A stretch of 63,246 nt of DNA from an uncultured Acetatifactor sp. (GTDB lineage Bacteria; Bacillota; Clostridia; Lachnospirales; Lachnospiraceae). The DNA is taken from assembly GCA_947631615.1 (NCBI GenBank), contig CANRLX010000009.1, positions 1-63,246 of the forward strand, written 5' to 3'. The stretch's first letter is position 1. Each line of letters starts with the position of its first letter. A program made the translations under genes and the position numbers. Of this stretch, positions 45,438 through 54,607 are shown piece after piece. The notes under the pieces were generated by a model. That model was given only the letters and a program-made list of their open reading frames with translations, searched no databases and was not told the DNA's origin.

Positions 45438-46400
45438 ATGAAAATTGCGGATATGCACTGCGATACCATATCGGTTCTGGAGGAGCGAAGCGCGGAGGGA
45501 AAGAGGGTCTTTCTGCGGGAAAACGATCTGCATCTGGATTTGAGACGGATGCGGGAGAGCGGATATCTCCTGCAAAATTTTGCGCTGTTTGTGGACCTCG
45601 CAAAGGATAAGGATCCGTGGGAGCGGGTATGCGGGCTTTACCGGCGGTATCGGCAGGAGCTTTCGGCAAATGAGGACTGGATCGCTCCGGTGTACCGCTT
45701 TTCGGACATTGCCCGAAACGATGCCGCCCACAGGATGTCCGCCCTGCTTACGGTGGAGGAGGGCGGCGTCTGCGGGGGAGATTTGGAGAAGCTAAAGGAG
45801 CTGTACCGGATGGGAGTGCGGATGATGACGCTCACCTGGAACTATCCCAATGAGCTGGGATCCCCCCATTCGCATCCGGACGGCCTCACGGAGCGGGGGC
45901 TGGTTTTTTTGGAGGAGATGGAAGCGCTGGGAATGATCGTGGACGTCTCCCATCTGTCGGACGCAGGGTTTTATCAGGTGTGGGAGCATACGGGAAAGCC
46001 CTTTGTGGCAAGCCATTCCAACGCAAGAAGCCTGTGCCGCCACGCCAGGAACCTGACGGATGATATGATCCGGAAGCTGGCGGAGAAGGGCGGCGTCATA
46101 GGGCTTAACTTCTGCGCGGATTTTCTGCGGGAGGCGTCTGAAAAGACGGCGGCTTCCGGTGCCGGAGGGGTGGAGGATGCGGCGCGGCACGCCAGGCACA
46201 TTGTGAAGGTCGGAGGGATCGAGGTGCTGGGGCTGGGAAGCGATTTTGACGGGATCGACACAAACAGGGAGCTGCCCGGCGTTCAGAGCATGGAGCGGCT
46301 GTGGCAGGCGCTAAAGCGGGCGGGTTTTTCCGAGGGGGAGCTGGACAGGATCTTTTCCGGCAACGTGCTCAGGCTGTATGAGGAGTGCCTTTCCGGATAG
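45438..46400 (+). CDS. Membrane dipeptidase family (M19) metallopeptidase
   Basis: A 320-residue enzyme with the zinc ligands of the renal dipeptidase family: DMHCDT at the N-terminus, the bridging Glu in LTVEEGG, VDVSHLSD, and ASHSNAR. GLGSDFDGI near residue 272 is the substrate-site aspartate motif. It hydrolyses dipeptides, often with D-residues at the second position. GGGAGAG precedes the ATG. Confidence 0.93.
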   Translation: MKIADMHCDTISVLEERSAEGKRVFLRENDLHLDLRRMRESGYLLQNFALFVDLAKDKDPWERVCGLYRRYRQELSANEDWIAPVYRFSDIARNDAAHRMSALLTVEEGGVCGGDLEKLKELYRMGVRMMTLTWNYPNELGSPHSHPDGLTERGLVFLEEMEALGMIVDVSHLSDAGFYQVWEHTGKPFVASHSNARSLCRHARNLTDDMIRKLAEKGGVIGLNFCADFLREASEKTAASGAGGVEDAARHARHIVKVGGIEVLGLGSDFDGIDTNRELPGVQSMERLWQALKRAGFSEGELDRIFSGNVLRLYEECLSG

Positions 46401-46423
46401 CTGGGGATTGCGGACGGGGAAAA

Positions 46424-46462
46424 AGAAAGCCCGAGACGGCGAACCGTTTCGGGCTTTCTTTC
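46424..46462. terminator. Terminator after the dipeptidase gene
   Basis: AGAAAGCCCGAGACGG pairs with CCGTTTCGGGCTTTCTTT around a CGAA tetraloop (one G-T pair). A and T runs on each side let it also stop transcripts of the convergent tRNA. Confidence 0.9.
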
Positions 46463-46525
46463 AGCGGCCATAAAACGCTGCCAGGCGGACAAGTGCAAAC
46501 ACGTCTGCGCCGCCTGGGGCTTTCG

Positions 46526-46599
46526 TGGAAGCAAGGGGGCTCGAACCCCTGACCTCTCGCGTGTGAGGCGAACGCTCATCCCGGCTGAGCTATGCTTCC
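46526..46599 (-). tRNA. tRNA-Val (anticodon CAC)
   Basis: Reading the minus strand: acceptor GGAAGCA/TGCTTCC, D stem GCTC/GAGC, anticodon arm TTCGC-CTCACAC-GCGAG with anticodon CAC, variable loop AGGTC, and T arm AGGGG-TTCGAGC-CCCCT, discriminator A. It decodes GUG. CCA is not encoded. All arms pair normally. Confidence 0.95.
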
Positions 46600-46608
46600 A
46601 TGACAACT

Positions 46609-46636
46609 ATTATAACACGATGGCGCAGAATTGCAA
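46609..46636 (-). promoter_or_regulatory. Predicted promoter of tRNA-Val
   Basis: On the minus strand, TTGCAA (46631-46636) and TATAAT (46609-46614) with a 16-base spacer. It ends nine bases before the tRNA 5' end. Confidence 0.65.
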
Positions 46637-46748
46637 GTGCAACTTTGCGGAGCGGGCCAAATTTCCCCAGATATCAGGCAAGTGGTTATAAAAACCAGAT
46701 TTAAAGTTTTTGATTTCTAGGAAATGTATTGATAATGTCAAAAAACTA

Positions 46749-46777
46749 TTGATTTTCCCGTTGTAAAATGGTATTCT
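46749..46777 (+). promoter_or_regulatory. Predicted degV promoter
   Basis: TTGATT at 46749-46754 and TATTCT at 46772-46777 with a 17-base spacer, 61 bases before the ATG. Confidence 0.5.
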
Positions 46778-46838
46778 ATGCTCTGTAGAGGGCACCGTAG
46801 CAGAGTGCCATACGATATACCATAGAGTGGGATGAGGG

Positions 46839-47744
46839 ATGAAGATGAGCGAAGCATATCATATTGTCAGCGATGGGTCCTGTGACCTTCCGCCGGAGGT
46901 CGCGGCGGAGAAAAACGTGAGTGTGGTTCCGTTTTATGTGTCCTTTGACGAGGAGCACTATCAAAAGGAGATCGTGGAGATCGGCGTGCGGGAGTTTTAC
47001 CAGCAGATGGTGGACAATCCCAAGGTGTACCCCAAGACCTCCATGGCTTCCGTGCAGGACTATGCGGATGTCTTTCTGCCGTTTGTGAAGGAGAACATAC
47101 CGGTTATCTGTATCTGTATCACGGCCAAATTCAGCGGCTCCGTGCAGTCCGCCGCAAACGCCAGGGATCTGCTTTTGGAGGAATATCCCAAGGCCCAGAT
47201 CGCGGTGATCGACTCCACGGTGGATACGGTCCTGCAGGGACTCTACGTCCTGGAAGCCGTGCGGATGCGGGAGAGCGGCATGGGATATCAGGAGACGGTG
47301 GCGCGGCTGGAGGAAATCAAGGAGACCGGACGGATCTTTTTCACGGTGGGAAATATAGAATATTTGAAGCACGGCGGACGGATCGGCAAGGTGGCGAGCG
47401 TGGCGGGCAGCGTCCTGGGCATCCGGCCCATCATCACCTTAAAGCAGGGAGAGATCTTTGCCTCGGGGATCGGCAGGAGCAGGAAGGGGACGGTGTACAA
47501 GACCATCGATCTGTTGCTGAACTATCTGAAGGAGCAGAAGGCCAATGTCAGCGATTACAGTATTTGTCTGGGATACGGCTATGACAGGGAGGAGGCTCAG
47601 AGGTTCCGAGAGGATCTGATCGCGGCGATCCGGAATAACGGATACGGCGAGGCGGACATTCCGCTCTATCAGATCGGAGCGGCGATCGGCGTCCACACGG
47701 GACCGTACCCTCTGGGGATCGGAATTATCAAAAAGAGCATATAA
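46839..47744 (+). CDS. DegV-family fatty-acid-binding protein
   Basis: A 301-residue protein with the DegV pattern: YHIVSDGSCDLPPE at the start, PKTSMASVQDY, ITAKFSGSVQSAANA, VIDSTVDTVLQGL, YLKHGGRIGK and the C-terminal GAAIGVHTGPYPLGI. DegV proteins bind a fatty acid and serve as FakB subunits of fatty-acid kinase; no FakA is seen here. An internal ATG three codons in (46845) is an equally good start. Confidence 0.92.
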   Translation: MKMSEAYHIVSDGSCDLPPEVAAEKNVSVVPFYVSFDEEHYQKEIVEIGVREFYQQMVDNPKVYPKTSMASVQDYADVFLPFVKENIPVICICITAKFSGSVQSAANARDLLLEEYPKAQIAVIDSTVDTVLQGLYVLEAVRMRESGMGYQETVARLEEIKETGRIFFTVGNIEYLKHGGRIGKVASVAGSVLGIRPIITLKQGEIFASGIGRSRKGTVYKTIDLLLNYLKEQKANVSDYSICLGYGYDREEAQRFREDLIAAIRNNGYGEADIPLYQIGAAIGVHTGPYPLGIGIIKKSI

Positions 47745-47749
47745 GGAGT

Positions 47750-48580
47750 CTATCGGCCGCGGCATGCGCGGTAGAGCTCGGCGATGCTGGTGAAGGCGTA
47801 GGTGGGGGGATAGGCGGTGTTGGCCAGATCGGAGGGCTTGGCCTCTCCGGTGAATACCACACAGGTGTCCACTCCGCCGTTGATGCCGCAGGCAATATCG
47901 GTGTAGAGCCGGTCCCCGACGACCAGAGTCTCCTCCGGAGAGAAGCCGGACAGCTCGAGGCAGCGCGCGACCACCTCCTTGCTGGGCTTCCCGAGATAGA
48001 CGGGAACTTTGTCCGTGGCGGCGGTGATCATGTCGCAGATGGCGCCGCAGTCGGGAATGAAGCCGAAGTCCGTAGGGCAGCGCAGATCCGGATTGGTGGC
48101 GTAGAAAGGGACGTCCATGGTGAGGAGCACCTGGCTGATCTGGATCAGCTTTTTGTAGTTTAATTCGCTGTCGTATGCCACCAGCGCGCAGTCGATTCCC
48201 TTCTCGCAGATCTCCGTGACATTCAGGCCGTTTCTGCGAAGCTCCTCCACAAAGGACGCGGTTCCCAGGGCGAAGATCTTCTTGCCAAGGTAGTGCTCCC
48301 GCAGAAAGCGGATGGTCATATGGCCGGAGGTGACAAACTGGTCCTCGGTGGTCACAAGGCCGAAGGCGTCCTTAAATTTTTTCACATAGTCCGCCCCGCT
48401 TCGGGTGGAATTGTTGGTAATATAGTAAGCCTTTCCTCCGACGGCGGCAATGTGGTCCAGAAGCTCGCGGCTTCCCGCGTAGAGCGTGTCGCCCACGGCG
48501 ATGGTGCCGTCGATATCAAACAGGAACAGTTTTTTTCGGAGTAGGTTTTTCAGGATTTCTGAATTTGCGTTCGTCCCCAT
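47750..48580 (-). CDS. HAD-superfamily IIA sugar-phosphatase-like hydrolase
   Basis: A 276-residue enzyme; the ATG at 48580 follows AAGGAGATC. Motif I is FDIDGTI, motif II ITNNST, and motifs III/IV appear as LGKPSKE and VVGDRLYTDIACG. The cap domain is the NagD type. Members dephosphorylate small phosphorylated sugars or nucleotides, such as p-nitrophenyl-phosphatase/NagD-like. It converges with degV, only five bases apart. Confidence 0.93.
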   Translation of the reverse strand: MGTNANSEILKNLLRKKLFLFDIDGTIAVGDTLYAGSRELLDHIAAVGGKAYYITNNSTRSGADYVKKFKDAFGLVTTEDQFVTSGHMTIRFLREHYLGKKIFALGTASFVEELRRNGLNVTEICEKGIDCALVAYDSELNYKKLIQISQVLLTMDVPFYATNPDLRCPTDFGFIPDCGAICDMITAATDKVPVYLGKPSKEVVARCLELSGFSPEETLVVGDRLYTDIACGINGGVDTCVVFTGEAKPSDLANTAYPPTYAFTSIAELYRACRGR

Positions 48581-48681
48581 GGTTGATCTCCTTGCGTGCA
48601 AGTGTGCCGTTATTATTGTAACAGACCTTGCATTTTTTTTCCACCAAAAAAGTAAGGGGATTGACCCAATTTATAGAAAAT

Positions 48682-48727
48682 GATAGACTGGATATAATTC
48701 CAGAGATAGACTGGATAGAATCCCAGA
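48682..48727 (+). repeat. Tandem 23-base repeat before the SDR gene
   Basis: Two adjacent copies (48682-48704 and 48705-48727) starting GATAGACTGGATA and ending CCAGA, with two differences. Each contains a -10-like string (TATAAT in the first, TAGAAT in the second), so duplication may have doubled a promoter element. Confidence 0.8.
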
Positions 48728-48756
48728 CAGAGAAAGGGAAAAAGGAGGTCATGACA

Positions 48757-49557
48757 ATGGGGTTTTTGACAGGAAAAACAGCGATCATCACAGGCGCCGG
48801 CAAGGCGACTCTGAGTAACGGACGGTGCGGTTCCATCGGCTATGGGATTGCCACCGCCTACGCGAAGGAGGGCGCAAATCTGGTGATCACCGGACGCAAT
48901 GTGCAGAAGCTGAGCGATGCCAAGGAAGATCTGGAGGCAAAGTACGGCATTAAGGTCCTCACGGTGCAGGCGGACGTCAACGCGGGCGCCGACAATGAGG
49001 CGGTGGTGCAGAACGTGGTGAAGCAGACCATCGATACGTTTGGGGACATTCACGTCCTGATCAACAACGCGCAGGCATCGGCGTCGGGTGTGACGCTGGC
49101 GGACCACACCACGGAGCAGTTTGATCTGGCATTGTATTCCGGCCTGTACGCTACCTTTTATTATATGAAAGCGTGCTATCCTTATCTCGCCAGGACCAAG
49201 GGCTCTGTGATCAATTTCGCGTCCGGCGCGGGACTCTTCGGCAACTTCGGCCAGTGCGCCTACGCAGCCGCCAAGGAGGGTGTCCGCGGACTGACCCGTG
49301 TGGCTGCGACCGAGTGGGGCAAGGACGGCATCAATGTAAACATCGTCTGCCCTCTGGCGTGGACATCCCAGCTGGAGAAGTTTCAGCAGGCCTATCCGGA
49401 GGCGTTTCAGGAGAATGTAAAGATGCCTCCCATGGGGCACTATGGAGATGCGGAGGAGGAGATCGGCCGCGTCTGCGTACAGCTGGCATCCCCCGACTTT
49501 AAGTTTATGACGGGCGAGACGATCACCCTGGAGGGCGGTCTGGGCCAGAGACCGTAA
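48757..49557 (+). CDS. Short-chain dehydrogenase/reductase
   Basis: A 266-residue Rossmann-fold oxidoreductase. The ATG at 48757 is eight bases after AAAGGAGG. The dinucleotide-binding glycines lie in ITGAGKATLSNGRCGSIGYG, a glycine motif stretched by an insertion compared with the usual TGxxxGIG. Structural NNAQ, catalytic Ser in INFASGAG and YAAAK are present. GETITLEGG near the end is typical of classical SDRs. The substrate is unknown. Confidence 0.92.
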   Translation: MGFLTGKTAIITGAGKATLSNGRCGSIGYGIATAYAKEGANLVITGRNVQKLSDAKEDLEAKYGIKVLTVQADVNAGADNEAVVQNVVKQTIDTFGDIHVLINNAQASASGVTLADHTTEQFDLALYSGLYATFYYMKACYPYLARTKGSVINFASGAGLFGNFGQCAYAAAKEGVRGLTRVAATEWGKDGINVNIVCPLAWTSQLEKFQQAYPEAFQENVKMPPMGHYGDAEEEIGRVCVQLASPDFKFMTGETITLEGGLGQRP

Positions 49558-49583
49558 AGCGCTATTTGAAAGAGCGGGAATTT

Positions 49584-49628
49584 GTGCTATGATATTACTG
49601 TCAGTGATATCATAGCACTTTTTGTTTT
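49584..49628 (+). terminator. Terminator after the SDR gene
   Basis: GTGCTATGATAT pairs with ATATCATAGCAC around a short inner TAC...GTG extension, followed by TTTTTG. It lies 27 bases past the SDR stop and 35 bases before the exonuclease gene. Confidence 0.85.
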
Positions 49629-49662
49629 GCGGAAAATGGCGCTGTTATGGGAGGAGAAACCA

Positions 49663-50415
49663 ATGAAGCTGATATCTTGGAACGTAAACGGACTGCGGGC
49701 GTGTCTGCAGAAGGGATTTCTGGACTTTTTCCGAGAGGCGGACGCGGACGTGTTCTGCCTTCAGGAGACAAAGCTGCAGGAGGGACAGCACGACCTGGAG
49801 CTGTCCGGCTATTATCAATACTGGAATTACGCGGAGAAGAAGGGGTATTCCGGAACCGCGCTCTTTGCCAGAGAAAAGCCCCTTGAGGTGGCATACGGCA
49901 TCGGCGTGGAGGAGCACGACAGGGAAGGGCGGGTGATCACGGCGGAGTTTGCCGACTTTTATGTGGTGACGGTGTACGTGCCGAACTCCCAGAGGGATCT
50001 GGCGCGCCTGGAATACCGGATGCGATGGGAGGCGGATTTTTTGGCCTATCTAAAGCGGCTGGAGGAGAAGAAGCCGGTGATCTTTTGCGGGGATCTGAAC
50101 GTGGCGCATCAGGAGATCGATCTGAAAAACCCCAAAACGAACCGTAAGAACGCCGGTTTTACGGACGAGGAGAGGGAATGTTTTGGAAGGGTGCTGCAGA
50201 GCGGTTTTGTGGACACCTACCGGTACTTTTATCCGGAGCAGACGGGCGTCTATTCCTGGTGGTCGTACCTGTTTCAGGCGAGAGCCAAAAACGCGGGCTG
50301 GCGCATCGACTACTTTGTGGTCTCCCAATGCCTGACGGAACGGCTGGCGGACGCGAAGATCCACACCCAGGTGATGGGATCGGATCACTGTCCGGTGGAG
50401 CTGGATCTGCGGTGA
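49663..50415 (+). CDS. xth: Exodeoxyribonuclease III / AP endonuclease
   Basis: A 250-residue DNA-repair nuclease. Family motifs in order: [52 protein letters not shown] and [11 protein letters not shown]. The ATG at 49663 follows GGGAGGAG. It cuts 5' of abasic sites during base excision repair. The next gene is an alkyladenine glycosylase, which makes abasic sites, so the two may act in one pathway. Confidence 0.95.
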   Translation: MKLISWNVNGLRACLQKGFLDFFREADADVFCLQETKLQEGQHDLELSGYYQYWNYAEKKGYSGTALFAREKPLEVAYGIGVEEHDREGRVITAEFADFYVVTVYVPNSQRDLARLEYRMRWEADFLAYLKRLEEKKPVIFCGDLNVAHQEIDLKNPKTNRKNAGFTDEERECFGRVLQSGFVDTYRYFYPEQTGVYSWWSYLFQARAKNAGWRIDYFVVSQCLTERLADAKIHTQVMGSDHCPVELDLR

Positions 50416-50477
50416 AGAGCGGGACGGATGGATCGGGTCCGGTAAGCGGAGGAACCGTGGGAAAGGGGCAATGCGGT

Positions 50478-51110
50478 ATGGTGAAGGCAGAGGAGAGAAA
50501 CAGGCTGCCCCGGGAGTTTTTTACCAGGGACGGCATTACGGTGGCGCGGGAGCTTTTGGGAAAGATCCTGGTGCATGAGACGCCGGAGGGAACCGTGCGG
50601 GGAGTGATCACCGAGGTGGAGAGCTATATGGGAGAGGACGACAAGGGCTCTCACGCCTATGGGGGCAGAAGGACGGGGCGGACGGAGCCCATGTTTCACA
50701 TCGGCGGAACTTCTTACGTGTATCTGATCTATGGAATGTATTGCTGTATGAATATCGTTGCGGCCGCGGAGGATGTGCCGCAGGCGGTGCTGATCCGCAG
50801 CGTCGTGCCGGCGGACGGGGAGTCCCGGGAGCGGATGGCCAGGCTGCGAAGCCAAAGGGCTCCGAGGGGACAGGCGCCCCGTTCGATCGAAAAGCACCTG
50901 GCGGACGGCCCGGGAAAGCTTTGCATTGCTATGGGGATCACCCGCGCGGACAACGACCAGGATCTGACGCGGAGCGGCTCCTTTTATGTGACGGAGGGCA
51001 TCGAGGTGGATCCGGCCAGGATCCTTGCGGGCAAGCGGATCGGCATCGACTACGCCGAGGAAGCCGCGGACTTTTTGTGGCGGTTTTATCTGAAAGAGGA
51101 AGGGCTATGA
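50478..51110 (+). CDS. 3-methyladenine DNA glycosylase (AAG/MPG type)
   Basis: A 210-residue glycosylase of the mammalian-type AAG family. It shows ARELLGKILVH, GVITEVESYMG (with the catalytic Glu in TEVESY), YLIYGMYCCMNIV, AVLIRSVVP and DGPGKLCIAMGI. It removes alkylated purines. GAAAGGGG lies 11 bases before the ATG. Its stop overlaps addB as ATGA, so it is translated with it. Confidence 0.93.
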   Translation: MVKAEERNRLPREFFTRDGITVARELLGKILVHETPEGTVRGVITEVESYMGEDDKGSHAYGGRRTGRTEPMFHIGGTSYVYLIYGMYCCMNIVAAAEDVPQAVLIRSVVPADGESRERMARLRSQRAPRGQAPRSIEKHLADGPGKLCIAMGITRADNDQDLTRSGSFYVTEGIEVDPARILAGKRIGIDYAEEAADFLWRFYLKEEGL

Positions 51111-54100
51111 GTTTACGGTTTTATTTCGGGGCGTCGGGGGCAGGAAAAAGCAGAGGGCTCTATCGGGAGATCATCGAGCGGTCGCTGGCGCAGCCGGATC
51201 AAAATTTCCTGATCCTTGTGCCGGATCAGTTTACCATGCAGACCCAGAAGGAGCTGGTGACGCTGCACGATCGGGGCGGCATCATGAATATCGATGTGCT
51301 GAGCTTCGGCCGGCTCAGCCACCGCATCCTGGAGGAGGTGGGCGCCCGGGAGGTGCCCGTGCTGGACGACACGGGAAAGAGCCTGGTGCTGCAGAAGGTG
51401 GCGGCGGATCTTAAGGAGGAGCTTCCTACGCTGGGGGGATTTCTCCACAGGCAGGGGTATATCCACGAGGTGAAGAGCGCGCTCTCTGAATTTATGCAGT
51501 ACGGCATCCGCGTCGAGGATGTGGACAGGCTGATCGAATTTTCCCAGAAAAGGGGAGCCCTGTGCGGCAAGCTGCGGGATTTAAAGACCCTGTATCGGGG
51601 ATTTCAGGAATACATCAAAGGGAATTTTATCACCACGGAGGAGACGCTGGATGTGCTGAGACGTTCCCTCTCCCGCTCCAGGCTGCTTTTGAACAGCGTG
51701 GTGGCGTTCGATGGCTTTACCGGTTTTACGCCGATCCAGAACCGGCTGATCCAGGAGATTATGCGCCTGTGTCCGGAGACCATTGTGACCGTCACCCTGG
51801 GCGAGGGGGAGTATCCCTACGAGGCGGACGGGGAGCAGAGGCTTTTTCATCTGAGCAAAAAGACGGTGGCGGATCTGGAAAGGCTGGCAGAGCAGGCCGG
51901 CGTCCCGCGGGGACAAGACGTGATGATCCTTGCGGGCGGTGGACGGGACGTTTCCTTTTCGGACCCCGAAAAGCAGGCCGTCTTTTTCAAGAAGTGCCAG
52001 GTGCGGAGAAACGAGCGGCACCGCTTTGTGGATGCGCCGGCGCTTCTGCACCTGGAGAGGGGGCTTTTTCGCTACACGGCAAAGCCCTTTGCGGGAAAGC
52101 AGGAGGAGATCTGCGTTTTTGAGGCCGCCACGCCCAGAGATGAGGTGCGTCAGGCGGGGCTTTTTATCCAGGAGCTGGTGCGGACACAGGGGCTTGCGTA
52201 TCGGGATGTGGCCGTCATCACCGGCGATCTGGCAAGCTATGCGCCCTATGTGGAGGTGGAGTTTGAGCAGCTGGGGATCCCCTGCTTTATCGACCGCACC
52301 CGGGGGATCGTGTTAAACCCCATGATAGAATATATCAGGAGCGCCCTGGAGCTCTTTCTCCAGGATTTCTCCTACGAGGCGGTGTTTCACTATCTGCGGA
52401 GCGGTATGGCCGACCTCTCCCGAAATGACGTGGATCTGTTGGAAAACTATGTGCTTGAGACCGGGATTCGGGGAGCCCGCAGATGGGAGCGCCTCTTTAC
52501 GCAGAAGACCCCGCAGATGGGGGAGGAGGAAGAGCCCCTTCGGCATTTAAACGGGCTGCGGGGACAGCTGATGGGGCAGGTGTCGATGCTGTGCCGGGAC
52601 AAGCGTGCGGCGGCCAGGGACTATGTGACCAGCCTCTACGATTTTCTGGTGCAGAATCGGGTGCAGCAGAAGCTGTCAGGGCTGGAAAGTGCTTTTCATG
52701 AAAAGGGACAACTGTCCAGAGAGAGGGAGTATGCGCAGATCTACCGTCTGGTGATGGAGCTTCTGGATCAGATCTATGGGCTTTTGGGGGAGGAGAAGAT
52801 TTCCCTGCAGGAGTTTGCGGATATCCTGGAGGCCGGTTTCGGGGAGATCGAGGTGGGGACCATTCCCCAGAACGTGGACCGCGTGGTGGCGGGCGATATG
52901 GAGCGCACCCGCCTAAAGCAGGTAAAAGCGCTCTTTTTCCTGGGGATCAACGACGGAAACATACCGAAGAGCGCCTCCAGGGGCGGGATCATCTCGGATA
53001 TGGACCGCGAATTTCTGAGGGAGTCCGATCTGGAGCTGGCGCCCAGCCCCAGGCAGCAGATGTTTATTCAGAGATTGTACCTGTATCTGAATATGACAAA
53101 GCCCTCCCACAGGCTCTACCTCTCCTACGCGAAGGTGGACAGCCAGGGGAAGAGCCTGCGCCCCGCCTATCTGATCGACACGGTGCGGAAGCTGTTTCCC
53201 GATATCCAGATCCGGTATCCGCAGAACCGAAGCGTCCTGGAACAGATCGTGACGCCCCGGGAGGGGCTGCGCTATCTGGCGGAGGGACTGCGGGAGTATG
53301 CGCTTGGCAGCGTGTCCGCGGAGGGGACAAGGGAGCTTTTTACCATCTATCAGGCCTACGGGGAGAGCGGGGAGAGGGACAGACGGGATCTTCTGACGGA
53401 CGCCGCCTTTGCGCGATACCGCGGCCACGCCCTCTCGAAGGCGGTGGCCAGGGCGCTGTACGGGAAAAACCTGGAGAACAGCGTCACCCGACTGGAGACT
53501 TACGCCGCCTGCGCGTACCGGCACTTTTTACAGTACGGGCTGACGCTGCGGGAGAGGGAGGAGTTTGGCTTTGAGGCGGTGGACATGGGAAATGTGTTTC
53601 ATGCGGTGCTGGAGCGCTTTGCCGGAAAGCTGGCGGAGAGCGGACACACATGGTTTGACTTTTCGGAGGAATTTGGGGAGCGGGCGGTGAAGGAGGCGCT
53701 GGAGGAGTATGCCGCCGTCTATGGGGAGACGGTGCTGTACAGCAGTGCGCGCAGCGAGTACGCCATCACCCGCATGGGGCGGATCCTGGTCCGGACGGTG
53801 CTGACTCTGCAGAGCCAGCTTCGGAAGGGGGCCTTTGTGCCGGACGATTACGAGCTGTCTTTCCGGTTCGCGGAGGATCTGGACAGCGTCAACGTGGCGC
53901 TGTCCGAGGAGGAGCGGATGTACCTGAGAGGGAGGATCGACCGCATTGACACCGCGGAGGATGAAGATCACGTCTATGTGAAGGTGATCGACTATAAGTC
54001 GGGCGGCAGGCAGTTTGATCTGGCGGCCCTGTATTACGGCCTGCAGCTGCAGCTGGTGGTGTATCTGAACGCGGCGATGGAGATGGAGGCCAGGAAGCAT

Positions 54101-54607
54101 CCGGACAAGGAGGTCGTGCCGGCGGCCCTTTTGTACTATCACATTGACGATCCCACCGTGGAGACGGCGGAGGAGCTTTCGGATCAGGAGATCAACGAGA
54201 AGATCCTGGGGATGCTCCGCATGAACGGCGTGGTAAACGGGGAGCCGGATATTATAGAGCGGCTGGATAAAACGATGGGGGAGAAGTCTGACGTGATTCC
54301 GGTGGAGAGGAAAAAGGACGGCACCTTCACGGCGCGTTCCGGAGTGCTCTCCGCCCAGGAACTGCAGGTGGTATCCGATTATGTAAACCAGAAGATACGG
54401 GGGATCGGCAGAGAGATCCTGGAGGGAAGGATTGGGGTGAACCCGTATGAAAAGGGGGCGGAGAGCGCCTGTACCTACTGTCCCTACAAGCGGGTATGCG
54501 GCTTTGACAGAAGCATCCCGGGGTATGAGACCAGGATCCTGGAGGGGATGGGGAAGGAGAAAGCCCTGGAAAAGATGAGGCAGGAAACGGAGGACTCCTC
54601 CCGCTAG
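51107..54607 (+). CDS. addB: ATP-dependent helicase/nuclease subunit B
   Basis: A 1166-residue AddB protein. Walker A is GASGAGKSRG at the N-terminus. The nuclease domain near residues 930-980 has RGRIDRID followed by VKVIDYKSGG. The Fe-S cluster cysteines are C802 (YAACAYRHF) and C1122, C1125 and C1131 (CTYCPYKRVC). AddAB resects double-strand breaks and stops at Chi. addA normally follows but is missing here; the next gene is on the other strand and both stops share the four bases CTAG. addA must be elsewhere or has been lost. Confidence 0.96.
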   Translation: MSLRFYFGASGAGKSRGLYREIIERSLAQPDQNFLILVPDQFTMQTQKELVTLHDRGGIMNIDVLSFGRLSHRILEEVGAREVPVLDDTGKSLVLQKVAADLKEELPTLGGFLHRQGYIHEVKSALSEFMQYGIRVEDVDRLIEFSQKRGALCGKLRDLKTLYRGFQEYIKGNFITTEETLDVLRRSLSRSRLLLNSVVAFDGFTGFTPIQNRLIQEIMRLCPETIVTVTLGEGEYPYEADGEQRLFHLSKKTVADLERLAEQAGVPRGQDVMILAGGGRDVSFSDPEKQAVFFKKCQVRRNERHRFVDAPALLHLERGLFRYTAKPFAGKQEEICVFEAATPRDEVRQAGLFIQELVRTQGLAYRDVAVITGDLASYAPYVEVEFEQLGIPCFIDRTRGIVLNPMIEYIRSALELFLQDFSYEAVFHYLRSGMADLSRNDVDLLENYVLETGIRGARRWERLFTQKTPQMGEEEEPLRHLNGLRGQLMGQVSMLCRDKRAAARDYVTSLYDFLVQNRVQQKLSGLESAFHEKGQLSREREYAQIYRLVMELLDQIYGLLGEEKISLQEFADILEAGFGEIEVGTIPQNVDRVVAGDMERTRLKQVKALFFLGINDGNIPKSASRGGIISDMDREFLRESDLELAPSPRQQMFIQRLYLYLNMTKPSHRLYLSYAKVDSQGKSLRPAYLIDTVRKLFPDIQIRYPQNRSVLEQIVTPREGLRYLAEGLREYALGSVSAEGTRELFTIYQAYGESGERDRRDLLTDAAFARYRGHALSKAVARALYGKNLENSVTRLETYAACAYRHFLQYGLTLREREEFGFEAVDMGNVFHAVLERFAGKLAESGHTWFDFSEEFGERAVKEALEEYAAVYGETVLYSSARSEYAITRMGRILVRTVLTLQSQLRKGAFVPDDYELSFRFAEDLDSVNVALSEEERMYLRGRIDRIDTAEDEDHVYVKVIDYKSGGRQFDLAALYYGLQLQLVVYLNAAMEMEARKHPDKEVVPAALLYYHIDDPTVETAEELSDQEINEKILGMLRMNGVVNGEPDIIERLDKTMGEKSDVIPVERKKDGTFTARSGVLSAQELQVVSDYVNQKIRGIGREILEGRIGVNPYEKGAESACTYCPYKRVCGFDRSIPGYETRILEGMGKEKALEKMRQETEDSSR

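Noticed and set aside
50741..51106. Upstream extension of the addB frame
   Set aside because: This part runs inside the glycosylase gene in another frame; addB starts at the ATG at 51107 with its Walker A right behind.
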